Below, one piece after another: positions 23,960 to 31,199 of a stretch of DNA of 33,185 bases. Each line of letters opens with the position of its first letter. Position 1 is the first letter of the stretch. The translations under genes were made by a program, and so were the position numbers. Location of the stretch: positions 1 through 33,185 of the forward strand of contig JAKQLF010000224.1 of the NCBI GenBank assembly GCA_029567325.1, read 5' to 3'. The notes beneath the pieces are model-generated. The model ran no database searches, was not told the origin of the DNA, and worked only from the letters and a program-made list of their open reading frames with translations. This DNA comes from Bacteroidota bacterium (GTDB taxonomy: Bacteria; Bacteroidota; Bacteroidia; Chitinophagales; Saprospiraceae).

Positions 23960-24000
23960 TCAAAATCTGAAATCACTCTTCCTCACTTGAAATATGATAA

Positions 24001-24474
24001 TTATTTTACCAAATGTGAAATAATTACAATCTGACCTAAGTGATAATAGGCATGCTCCACAATGCCAAAAACATGTTCTCTCATGGTGCCAGAGTGAGGT
24101 GCAGGTCTATTGTCCCATTTGTCTGTGGTAATGCTGCTAATTTCTGCTGCTAATTTTTCGAAAGAAGCTTGTGTTTCGCCAATCAAACTTTGCCAATCCT
24201 CTTCAGATTGTAGGATTGCCACGTCAAAACCATTGGAATCAGGAACAATGGGATATTGACCATCCAAACGCGCACTGATGATGCCATTCCAATATTTCAA
24301 ATGATTTAAAATGCTTGCAATGGTATTTGGAGAAGCATTGGTTAGTTGTTGTGCTTGCGAGTAATTCAACGATTTAATGGTTTCAAGAATCGATACATGA
24401 GTCCAATTACTTCCTGTGTAAGCTTTTATCAAGTTGTTTGCAAGAAGAGAAGAAAGTGAATTCTGAGAAGCCAT
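24001..24474 (-). CDS. DinB-like four-helix protein
   Basis: The frame continues upstream to a TTG at 24492, but ATG at 24474 is the natural start and gives 157 residues. It is a DinB-type four-helix bundle: a metal-binding triad is visible as His58 (ILNHLKYWNG), His141 and His145 (VEHAYYHLGQIV). DinB/YfiT proteins coordinate a divalent metal and include thiol-dependent transferases; the reaction of this branch is unknown. It is convergent with the cupin gene. Confidence 0.88.
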   Translation of the reverse strand: MASQNSLSSLLANNLIKAYTGSNWTHVSILETIKSLNYSQAQQLTNASPNTIASILNHLKYWNGIISARLDGQYPIVPDSNGFDVAILQSEEDWQSLIGETQASFEKLAAEISSITTDKWDNRPAPHSGTMREHVFGIVEHAYYHLGQIVIISHLVK

Positions 24475-25036
24475 ATTTATATTTTTGGTCAAATGTAGGA
24501 ATTAAATTCATAGAAGAGGAATGGCTGTGATTTTAGGATTTGGGTGGAGGGATTGGCATCGACTGATTGAATATGTTAGATCATCAACAATTCTGAATTG
24601 AGATGGCAAAGATCGAATGTGCTGAATATTCGATCTTCAATAATATTTCCCATTATAGGCGCTCACAGATTACATGGATTTGCACAGATATTTCACAGAA
24701 AGGCAAGGACTGATTGAATATTTTAGATCATCAAGCAATTCTGAATTGAGGTGGCAAAGATCGAATGTGTTGAATCTTCGATCTTCAGATTTTGGGTGAT
24801 TGGCAACGACGTGATTGAATATGTTAAATCTTCGATCTTCAGATTTTGGGTAATTTTGTGTGACGGATTGAATATGTTAAATCATCAATCAGTGCTCGCA
24901 CTGGATGGGCAAAGATCGAATGTGTTGAATCTTCGATCTTCAGATTTTAATAAACAAAATGCTCAATGTGAAACCATATTTTGCCCCCATTTATTCCTCC
25001 TCTTTTTTTTAGTATCATTGTGTCAAATTAAAGTAC
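24475..25036. other. Intergenic region with GATCGAA hairpin repeats
   Basis: The region is dominated by the repeat at 24563-24950. A long frame running through it into 25098 is a by-product of stop-free repeats. TATCATTG at 25013-25020 is a one-mismatch -7 box, 16 bases before the ATG of the DUF1801 gene. Confidence 0.65.
24563..24950. repeat. Irregular repeat with GATCGAA/TTCGATC hairpin
   Basis: Four copies start with GATTGAATATGTTAGATCAT or a variant (about 24563, 24711, 24812, 24866). Three of them end with a hairpin formed by AAGATCGAA and TTCGATCTT around an 11-base loop (best copies 24758-24786 and 24910-24938). The third copy lacks the middle portion and keeps only the TTCGATCTTC arm. 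Spacing is irregular, and copies are separated by unique sequence. Confidence 0.8.
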
Positions 25037-25450
25037 ATGGCAAAACAACTCAAATTAACCGATGCAGAACAGGTGTCTGCACACATTGCAAAACTTGAAC
25101 CAGCAATTGGTGAAATAGTGGAATCTTTACGCCAAATCATTTTAGATACTGATAACGAAATTGGGGAAAGGATAAAGTGGAACAATCCTAGCTTTTATTA
25201 TACCGGTGAAATGCCTGAATTTGATCCCAAAGAATACAAACGGGACATGATCGTTATGAATTTGCATAAAGGTAAAATCATGATGGTTTTTCCAAGTGGT
25301 GCCAAAGTAAATGATGCCTCTGAGTTATTAGAAGGTGATTACAAGGATGGTAGAAGAATAGCCATAATAAAAGATAAAGAAGATGTTCTGGCCAGAAAAA
25401 ATGATTTGCAGACCATCATCAAAACTTGGTTGCAAATGATCGAAAAGTAA
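25037..25450 (+). CDS. DUF1801 (YdhG-like) protein
   Basis: A 137-residue protein with the DUF1801 fold: an N-terminal helix pair (AEQVSAHIAKLEPAIGEIVE), then GERIKWNNPSFYYTGEMPEF (residues 43-62), YKRDMIVMNLHKGKIMMVFP and a C-terminal helix. It resembles frataxin/YjbR-type small proteins; role unknown. The start at 25037 (MAKQLKLTDAEQ) fits the family. The DUF6157 gene follows after 50 bases in the same direction. Confidence 0.88.
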   Translation: MAKQLKLTDAEQVSAHIAKLEPAIGEIVESLRQIILDTDNEIGERIKWNNPSFYYTGEMPEFDPKEYKRDMIVMNLHKGKIMMVFPSGAKVNDASELLEGDYKDGRRIAIIKDKEDVLARKNDLQTIIKTWLQMIEK

Positions 25451-25500
25451 TTTTTACTTTTGAAAATTGGATCTTTATTTGAACATGAATCACTGATAAA

Positions 25501-25914
25501 ATGCATACTACCAATTATTATAATACGTTTATAGAAATTGCAGAAGATTGTCCAGTTTTTTCTGGACTGACACCGCCTTTGAAAGGAGATTTACCAACAA
25601 TCGCTGGAATGCAATACGAAATCATCGCTCAGAATCCGTATAAATACACATCTGATGAAGTCATTTTTCAAATATTTGCTGATAGAAAAGATTTGATAGA
25701 GGCGGAGCGTGAGGAGGCTCGAGCAATGTTCTTCTCAAAAGGACAACCATGTTTGCGCAGCTCTCCACTAGGCAAAAAATATGGTTGGGGTATTCATTTT
25801 GATGAAAATGGTAAGATGGCTATTTATGCCAGAGAGTCGGAAGCTTACCAACAATTTTTGGACAATCCTCAAGTCTTAAAAACAAAGGCGATGAGGTCAA
25901 AAAAAGCCTCTTAA
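25501..25914 (+). CDS. DUF6157 family protein
   Basis: A 137-residue protein starting MHTTNYYNTFIEIAEDCPVF, the usual beginning of this family, followed by KGDLPTIAGMQYEIIAQNPY, TSDEVIFQIFADRKD, the CLRSSPLGKKYGWGIHFDEN motif and a lysine-rich tail. Function is unknown; related genes often occur near DinB and DUF1801 genes, as here. It is probably cotranscribed with the preceding gene and convergent with the regulator gene at 25940. Confidence 0.88.
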   Translation: MHTTNYYNTFIEIAEDCPVFSGLTPPLKGDLPTIAGMQYEIIAQNPYKYTSDEVIFQIFADRKDLIEAEREEARAMFFSKGQPCLRSSPLGKKYGWGIHFDENGKMAIYARESEAYQQFLDNPQVLKTKAMRSKKAS

Positions 25915-25928
25915 TTTCTTGTGCTTTT

Positions 25929-25955
25929 TAGTGAGTGTTTTAATCTTGCTCACTA
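25929..25955. terminator. Hairpin between convergent genes
   Basis: TAGTGAG (25929-25935) pairs with CTCACTA (25949-25955) around a 13-base loop that contains the stop codon of the minus-strand regulator gene. It may act as a two-way terminator, but T-runs are short (AATTTT on the plus strand). Confidence 0.4.
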
Positions 25956-26911
25956 AATTTTGCTTTATAATCCAGAGGCGATAAACTTGTTATTTTTTTG
26001 AAAACTTCTCGGAAGGCTTTATCATCTGCATAGCCCACTTCATGCATAACTTCGGCAATGGATTTACGTCCTTCTTCCAATGTACGTTTAGCGACTTCCA
26101 CCTTCACCCTTTGTAAGTATTCCACAGGAGAATTACCCGTTGCTTTTACAAACCTTCGATCAAAGTTGCGTCTACTTACAGCCAATTTGAAAGCAAGTTC
26201 TTCGAATGAGATTCTTTCTGAAACATGTGATTCGATATAGTTTTGGGCTTCTATGATCACTTGATCGCCATGTGTTTTCTGTCCTTTAAAAATGAAAAAT
26301 GGTGATTGAGCTGTCCTGTCAAATTCAATTTGAAAAACCTTTGAACACAATATGGCAGTATCCTTGTCACAATATTTTTCGATTAAAAAAAGCATCAAAT
26401 TCAAAAAAGAATAAGCACCACCATTGGTGTAAATTCCGGGCTCTTCGTTAATCAATTTGTCTACTTGCAATTGTGTTTTGGGAAACATTTTCCTGAAATC
26501 AGCCGCTGCATTCCAGTGTGTAGAACAAGTTTTTCCATCCAATAATCCTGTCGCAGCAAGTAAAAATGCTCCTGTACAAATGCTCGCTATTTCAGCTCCA
26601 TTTTTATATTGATCACTCAGCCACTGTATGAGGTCTTGATTTTCTTTGATGCCCACTTCATAATTGTATGCAACAGAAGGAATGATGATTAAATCACTCT
26701 TTTTAATAGTTCTGATATTCGACGGATGTATGGTAAAATATCCATTTTGCAATGAAATGTTTTCTTCAAAACTAGCAATTTTCACCTCGAATATGGCTTT
26801 GTTATTTTTGCTTTTCCAAAAGGAATTGGCTCGATTAAAAATTTCATAAGAACCTGTGATGCTGCTCAGGTTTGAATTTCCTTTAGGCACAACAATTGTA
26901 ATGTGTTTCAA
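25940..26911 (-). CDS. GlxA-type regulator (DJ-1/PfpI plus AraC HTH)
   Basis: No ATG lies near the beginning. The TTG at 26911 (KHITIVVPKGNSNLSSITGS) matches the common start of this family; another TTG at 26926 would add five residues. Residues about 1-185 form a DJ-1/PfpI-like domain with the conserved cysteine in AEIASICTGAFLLAATGLLD (Cys112), and the last 100 residues form an AraC double helix-turn-helix (ISFEELAFKLAVSRRNFDRR, SIAEVMHEVGYADDKAFREV). Such proteins usually activate catabolic or stress genes. The 18-bp palindrome at its start, and the divergent SRPBCC gene, suggest autoregulation and a target next door. Confidence 0.9.
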   Translation of the reverse strand: MKHITIVVPKGNSNLSSITGSYEIFNRANSFWKSKNNKAIFEVKIASFEENISLQNGYFTIHPSNIRTIKKSDLIIIPSVAYNYEVGIKENQDLIQWLSDQYKNGAEIASICTGAFLLAATGLLDGKTCSTHWNAAADFRKMFPKTQLQVDKLINEEPGIYTNGGAYSFLNLMLFLIEKYCDKDTAILCSKVFQIEFDRTAQSPFFIFKGQKTHGDQVIIEAQNYIESHVSERISFEELAFKLAVSRRNFDRRFVKATGNSPVEYLQRVKVEVAKRTLEEGRKSIAEVMHEVGYADDKAFREVFKKITSLSPLDYKAKFSEQD

Positions 26912-26917
26912 AGTTTT

Positions 26918-26935
26918 TTTGTACAAATGTACAAA
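26918..26935. promoter_or_regulatory. 18-bp palindrome at the GlxA-type gene start
   Basis: TTTGTACAAATGTACAAA is a perfect inverted repeat (7-bp arms, 4-bp centre). It lies directly before the preferred TTG start at 26911, covers the alternative TTG at 26926, and touches a minus-strand -7-like box (TTAATTTG, 26939-26932). This is where an autoregulator would block transcription or translation. Confidence 0.6.
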
Positions 26936-27002
26936 TTAAATATGGCCAAATCAACCCAGAAGAATGGCTATTTCACACCCGAAAAATGTTTGACATTGCA
27001 CA

Positions 27003-27010
27003 TATCTTTG
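27003..27010 (+). promoter_or_regulatory. -7 box of the tandem SRPBCC gene
   Basis: TATCTTTG is an exact TAnnTTTG match, 52 bases before the ATG at 27063. TTTG at 26989-26992 is the only nearby -33-like word and is closer (10 bases) than usual, so an activator may be needed. Confidence 0.55.
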
Positions 27011-27062
27011 GCCTAGTATTTACAACAACGAATCTATAACACTTGATAATTAAAATAGTAAA

Positions 27063-27998
27063 ATGGAAAATTCAGATCTAATCCTTTCTTTTTATTCCGA
27101 TTTAAATGCTGAAGTTGTATTCAATGCAGTCAATAATCCAAGACTTTGGTGGTCCGAAGAAATAGCAGGGATCACGGATGAAAAAGGCTCGGTGTTTGAT
27201 TATCATTACCAAGACATCCACATTTGTCAGATTCAAATTACGGAAATGATACCAAACGAAAAAGTTGTTTGGTACATCAAAAAGAATTATTTCAAGTTTA
27301 CGCAAGACACAAGTGAATGGACCGGAACCAACATCACTTTTGACATCACTAAAGAAGGAGATAAAATCAAACTTACTTTCACCCACCATGGTTTGACCCC
27401 AGCGTATGAATGTTATGACATTTGCTCAGATGCTTGGTCGACATATATAGAAAAAAGCTTATATAATCTCATTACTACTGGAGTGGGCCAGCCCAATGGT
27501 AAGGATAAACCTCAAACGGATAATGAAAAGAAATTAGCAGCAGAAAAGGTGGATGTAAAAAATTATTCAGAAAGCATCATCGTATCTGTGAGCCCTAGAA
27601 CTGCCTTTGAAGCCATTCAACAAGTTGAAAAGTGGTGGACAGAAAATCTGGATGGGAAAACCATAGGTCTCGGAGACGAATTCACCGTTTACTTTGGCGA
27701 TGTGCATGTATCTACTCAGAAGGTCATCAGCTCAGAAACTTACACAAAGATTGTGTGGCTAGTAACAAAAAGTAAACTCAATTTTGTTGAGAATCAATCT
27801 GAATGGACAGATACTCAAATCGTATTTGACATCATTCCTCAAAATGGAAAAACAGAAATCATCTTTACACAAATAGGTTTGAATGCCGATGTGGAATGTT
27901 ATGGTGCTTGTTCCAATGCTTGGAGTCAATACATCAGTGGGAGTTTGTATAAGTTTATAACGGACGGAGTTGGGAGTCCGGAAAAGAAGGATAATTAA
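27063..27998 (+). CDS. Tandem SRPBCC (AHSA1-like) domain protein
   Basis: A 311-residue protein built of two copies of a START/SRPBCC domain. Copy 1 (about 5-148) has AEVVFNAVNNPRLWWSEEIA, VWYIKKNYFKFTQDTSEWTG and YECYDICSDAWSTYIEKSLY; copy 2 (about 170-308) has TAFEAIQQVEKWWTENLDGK, VWLVTKSKLNFVENQSEWTD and VECYGACSNAWSQYISGSLY. The parallel motifs show an internal duplication. The domains have a hydrophobic ligand pocket or an AHSA1-like role; ligands are unknown. The linker near 150-168 is polar. It is divergent from the GlxA-type regulator, which may control it. Confidence 0.88.
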   Translation: MENSDLILSFYSDLNAEVVFNAVNNPRLWWSEEIAGITDEKGSVFDYHYQDIHICQIQITEMIPNEKVVWYIKKNYFKFTQDTSEWTGTNITFDITKEGDKIKLTFTHHGLTPAYECYDICSDAWSTYIEKSLYNLITTGVGQPNGKDKPQTDNEKKLAAEKVDVKNYSESIIVSVSPRTAFEAIQQVEKWWTENLDGKTIGLGDEFTVYFGDVHVSTQKVISSETYTKIVWLVTKSKLNFVENQSEWTDTQIVFDIIPQNGKTEIIFTQIGLNADVECYGACSNAWSQYISGSLYKFITDGVGSPEKKDN

Positions 27999-28018
27999 TC
28001 GGTAAATTTGCGGCATCA

Positions 28019-28280
28019 AAGGTGTCTGAACCTTGATTTTAAGGATGATTGGATTACCTTGATTTCCTAAAATCAAGTAATCGACAAAATAAAGAATAAA
28101 CAAGGTGTCTGAACCTTGATTTTAAGGATGATTGGATTACCTTGATTTCCTAAAATCAAGTAATCGAGAAAATCAAGAATAAACAAGATATCTGAACCTT
28201 GATTTTAAGGATAATTGGATTACCTTGATTTCTTAAAAAATCAAGTAATCGAGAAAATCAAGAATAATCAAGGTTTAAAA
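28019..28280 (+). repeat. 83-bp tandem repeat next to the GxxExxY gene
   Basis: Three units start at 28019, 28102 and 28185 (period 83), then a partial unit from 28270 ends just before the ATG at 28283. Each unit contains a hairpin CTTGATTT-CCTA-AAATCAAG (8-bp stem) and the words CCTTGATTTTAAGGAT and TAATCGA. The third unit has small changes (AAGATATCTGAA; TTCTTAAAAAAT in the loop) that keep the stem. No gene fits the region. Similar structured repeats before GxxExxY genes are familiar to me in Bacteroidota, but I cannot verify that here. Confidence 0.9.
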
Positions 28281-28282
28281 CA

Positions 28283-28666
28283 ATGAAGGATCAGGATTTA
28301 ACACATAAGATAATAGGAGCTGCAATGGAAGTACATAAACACTTGGGCAATGGTTTTCAAGAAGTGGTGTACCAACGGTCTTTAGCTATTGAAATGCAGT
28401 TGCAAAACATTGATTTTATCAGAGAGCAAGAAATGCCCCTAATTTATAAAGGATATGATGTAGGCACGAGAAGGGTAGACTTTTTTGTTGAGCAAAAAAT
28501 CATGGTTGAAATAAAAGCAATCATTAATTTGGAGGATGTGCATCTGGCACAGGCAATGAATTATTTGGAAGCATATAATTTGGAAATAGGGCTTTTGATA
28601 AATTTCGGTGCAAGGAGTTTACAATTTAAACGAGTACACAATAATAAATTTATACAATCAAATTAA
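28283..28666 (+). CDS. GxxExxY family protein
   Basis: A 127-residue protein with the defining motif GFQEVVY (Gly24, Glu27, Tyr30) in HKHLGNGFQEVVYQRSLAIE. The core TRRVDFFVEQKIMVEIKAII looks like a PD-(D/E)xK nuclease fold with Asp66, Glu76 and Lys78, and VHLAQAMNYLEAYNLEIGLL is the typical following helix. Function is unestablished; a nuclease-like role is inferred from the fold. The ATG at 28283 is only a few bases downstream of the repeat array, so the array is probably in its leader or promoter. Confidence 0.93.
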   Translation: MKDQDLTHKIIGAAMEVHKHLGNGFQEVVYQRSLAIEMQLQNIDFIREQEMPLIYKGYDVGTRRVDFFVEQKIMVEIKAIINLEDVHLAQAMNYLEAYNLEIGLLINFGARSLQFKRVHNNKFIQSN

Positions 28667-28836
28667 ATTGAAACTTTCAGGCTTTACAATCAAAAAACTG
28701 CTAAATGCAAATTTTATTTTTCGTACTCTAGTTATTCGCAAATCACATTTTATCTTCCGAAATCTTAATTTCCTCAAAAGTTCTTTCAAATTTAAACTAC
28801 TTTTAATCCTCAATCATAAGTAGTCAAAACCGACAA

Positions 28837-29307
28837 ATGAAAAGAGAACATTTCTACAAATTGAGCACCGAATGGACAGGTAACACCGGACAAGGCACTT
28901 CAAATTACCGAACCTATGAAAGAAGTCATGAAATAAAAGTAGATGGCAAGGCGCCTATCGTTGCGTCTTCTGATCCAAGTTTCAGGGGAGATAAAACCAA
29001 ACACAACCCCGAAGAACTTTTTCTGGCTTCATTATCTTCTTGTCACATGCTTTGGTATTTGCATTTGTGTTCTGATGCTGGTGTTGTCGTAGAAAGTTAT
29101 GTGGATCACGCAACTGGCATCATGACCGAAACCAGTGATGGTGGCGGGCATTTTACCAACGTAACATTACACCCCGAAGTCGTCGTTTTTCATCCTTCAA
29201 TGATTGAAAAAGCGGAAACATTACACCATGAAGCAAATAAATTGTGTTTCATTGCCAATTCGTGTAATTTTCCCATTGACCACCAAGCTACTTGTACCTC
29301 CAAATAA
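28837..29307 (+). CDS. OsmC family peroxiredoxin-like protein
   Basis: A 156-residue protein with the OsmC fold: YERSHEIKVDGKAPIVASSD, then KHNPEELFLASLSSCHMLWY (Cys69 as the peroxidatic residue), VVESYVDHATGIMTE, and HHEANKLCFIANSCNF (Cys137 as the probable resolving residue, with an additional Cys143). Such proteins reduce organic hydroperoxides with thiols. The start MKREHFYKLSTEWTGNTGQG is typical. No operon partner is seen; the following gene is convergent. Confidence 0.92.
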   Translation: MKREHFYKLSTEWTGNTGQGTSNYRTYERSHEIKVDGKAPIVASSDPSFRGDKTKHNPEELFLASLSSCHMLWYLHLCSDAGVVVESYVDHATGIMTETSDGGGHFTNVTLHPEVVVFHPSMIEKAETLHHEANKLCFIANSCNFPIDHQATCTSK

Positions 29308-29377
29308 GGAAGGAGCTTTTCAAAAAAGCATAACAGTTACTGATTTAATTATATCCTTTAATTGGATTAAAATTCAC

Positions 29378-29872
29378 CTACTGCAATTTTTTGTAAACCT
29401 CGATGTTGTAACGAGATACACCCGATTCTTCCACAACCTCCAGGCCTTTTTGAATGAGGGTATCACCTTGAAGAAGTACAGTAAAATTGAAATCATGATT
29501 TTCCCATTCGCGTGCACTGCAATATTCCAAATGTTCTGTGTAAGAACTATCTACCAATTCGTATTTACCGCCGCCAGAAGAATAAACCCCGGTAGAATCC
29601 TTTTGATGATTGATGTCGTGGTTTAAAAAAGCAAAATGCGTTTCGTTGATGATTTTAATAAATGAAAGATCTTTGGTGTAGTCCGTGATGGTAGTATCTC
29701 CATTCTCTATCAGCGTGCCGGTAATTAATTTCCAAGTTCCTTGAATGCCAGATTTTGATGCTTCAACAGGCTTTTCCTGACTCGGATTACACGCCAAAAA
29801 TATTGTGATAAACACAAAAGCAAAGCATAACTTGCTGGAGAATCCAATAACACCATTTCTATTTTTAACCAT
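29378..29872 (-). CDS. Lipocalin-like lipoprotein
   Basis: A 164-residue lipoprotein. The signal ends in TIFLAC with Cys28. A lipocalin-like small barrel begins with SGIQGTWKLITGTLIENGDT (residues about 41-60), then SFIKIINETHFAFLNHD, GGGKYELVDSSYTEHLEY and the closing strand SRYNIEVYKKLQ. Bacteroidota have many such lipoproteins of unknown ligand. It is convergent with OsmC and divergent from the hydrolase gene. Confidence 0.82.
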   Translation of the reverse strand: MVKNRNGVIGFSSKLCFAFVFITIFLACNPSQEKPVEASKSGIQGTWKLITGTLIENGDTTITDYTKDLSFIKIINETHFAFLNHDINHQKDSTGVYSSGGGKYELVDSSYTEHLEYCSAREWENHDFNFTVLLQGDTLIQKGLEVVEESGVSRYNIEVYKKLQ

Positions 29873-30068
29873 CGAAGTTGAATTGATTTTTGAAATTTAA
29901 AAGTATGAATATTTTGCTGTATTCTATGTTTTACATTTTATTTGGTAATATTAATCCTCAGAAGTGTCTGATAAGTGCTTTTTTGGGTTGAATGATTATT
30001 TTAATGAAGTCATGCTCAATTCAATAGAGTGTTTTGAATTTTAAGGAAGTTCGTTAAAGCTAATAGTT

Positions 30069-30956
30069 ATGAATTTTAATAGGTTGATTTTCCTTTGTTT
30101 ATTCTTGGCAACTCAATTAGTGGTCACAGCCCAGCAATTTCAAACCATCCCGTACTTAAAAAGTGATACCTCATCCTTGAGTATGGATATATTTTTGCCC
30201 GATGACAAAAGTTTGAAAGATTTTCCTTTGGTTATCTTTGTGCATGGTGGAGGTTTTTCAGGTGGCAACAGAACAGCAGGCCATGTTTTTGCAAAAGCAA
30301 TGGCTGCAAATGGAATAGCATGTGCAAGTATTTCTTATACCTTGTCTAGAAAGGGCAAAGGTTTTGATTGCAATAGCAGCCAAGCCGATAAAATATACAC
30401 CATGCAATTGGCAGCAAGTGAGACTTGGCAAGCGACGAGGTTCCTCATTGAAAATGCAGGGAAATATGGTTTTGATTCAAATAAAATATTTTTGGCAGGT
30501 TCGAGTGCTGGAACAGAAACCGTATTACACGCTGCATTTTTAGATCGTAATAAAATGAATTTACATTCAACTAATCTTCCAGTTAATTTCAACTATAGAG
30601 GTGTGATCTCAGGAGCAGGGGCTATTTTGGATTTGAATATGATCACCAAATCAAATGTCATTCCTTGTTTTTTCTTTCATGGAGATCAAGACCCATTGGT
30701 TCCATATGACAAAGGTGCTCACCACTATTGCTCACCAAGTGCTCCGGGTTGGATGATGTTATTTGGTGCGAAAAGCATTCATGAACACTTAAAGACGTTG
30801 TCCACTTCCACGCAGTTTTATGCCTATCCTGGTGGGGGACATGAAATTGCAGGATATTTATTTGATCATGAGCAGGAGAAGATTGCAGATTTTATCAAAG
30901 AGGTCTTGGATGGTAGTGTTTTTTACAAAACCATTCACACAAAAGTTAAAAAGTGA
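30069..30956 (+). CDS. Secreted alpha/beta hydrolase (esterase)
   Basis: A 295-residue protein with a signal peptide (MNFNRLIFLCLFLATQLVVT, cut after AQQ). The oxyanion-hole motif is FVHGGGFSGG, the nucleophile elbow is GSSAG (Ser146), the acid is Asp208 in HGDQDPLVPYD, and the base is His258 in YPGGGHEIAGY. This fits carboxylesterase/BD-FAE-type enzymes; the substrate is unknown. It ends in KTIHTKVKK and is convergent with the Arc-type gene. Confidence 0.9.
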   Translation: MNFNRLIFLCLFLATQLVVTAQQFQTIPYLKSDTSSLSMDIFLPDDKSLKDFPLVIFVHGGGFSGGNRTAGHVFAKAMAANGIACASISYTLSRKGKGFDCNSSQADKIYTMQLAASETWQATRFLIENAGKYGFDSNKIFLAGSSAGTETVLHAAFLDRNKMNLHSTNLPVNFNYRGVISGAGAILDLNMITKSNVIPCFFFHGDQDPLVPYDKGAHHYCSPSAPGWMMLFGAKSIHEHLKTLSTSTQFYAYPGGGHEIAGYLFDHEQEKIADFIKEVLDGSVFYKTIHTKVKK

Positions 30957-30981
30957 ATGGTTCTAATTCTGACCAACAAAT

Positions 30982-31016
30982 AAAAAGATGAGCAGGATTC
31001 AATCCTCCTGCCCATC
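30982..31016 (-). terminator. Terminator of the SPFH-Arc operon
   Basis: On the minus strand GATGGGCAGGA (31016-31006) pairs with TCCTGCTCATC (30997-30987) with one mismatch, followed by TTTTTATTTG. The Arc-type gene's stop codon (31001-30999) lies inside the loop. Because the plus strand of this hairpin has no T-run, it serves mainly the minus strand. Confidence 0.65.
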
Positions 31017-31187
31017 TTCATTTTCAATTTGAGATAAATCTACCTTGGTTCTTTTTGCGCTTTTGAGTGCCTCGTATAAAAGCCATTCTATTTGACCGTT
31101 CACACTACGGAACTCATCTGCCGCCCACTTCTCCAAAGCGTCATAATGTTTTTCATCAAGCCTTAAAACAAACTTCTTTTTTCCCAA
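30999..31187 (-). CDS. Arc-type ribbon-helix-helix protein
   Basis: A 62-residue protein, KKKFVLRLDEKHYDALEKWA followed by SVNGQIEWLLYEALKSAKRT, matching the Arc/MetJ ribbon-helix-helix pattern (short strand, two helices). The only usable start is the TTG at 31185-31187, since an in-frame stop (31194-31196) lies three codons upstream. It begins 12 bases after the SPFH gene and shares its promoter. In Bacteroidota an Arc-like protein behind an SPFH protein is common to my knowledge; its DNA target is unknown. Confidence 0.82.
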   Translation of the reverse strand: MGKKKFVLRLDEKHYDALEKWAADEFRSVNGQIEWLLYEALKSAKRTKVDLSQIENEDGQED

Positions 31188-31199
31188 AGCAAGTTATTT

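Noticed and set aside
24751-25098. 115-codon frame upstream of and overlapping the DUF1801 gene
   Set aside because: It runs through the GATCGAA repeat and overlaps a clear family gene in another frame.
28608-28823. 71-codon frame after the GxxExxY gene
   Set aside because: Overlaps the end of a well-supported gene and is a typical AT-rich chance frame.
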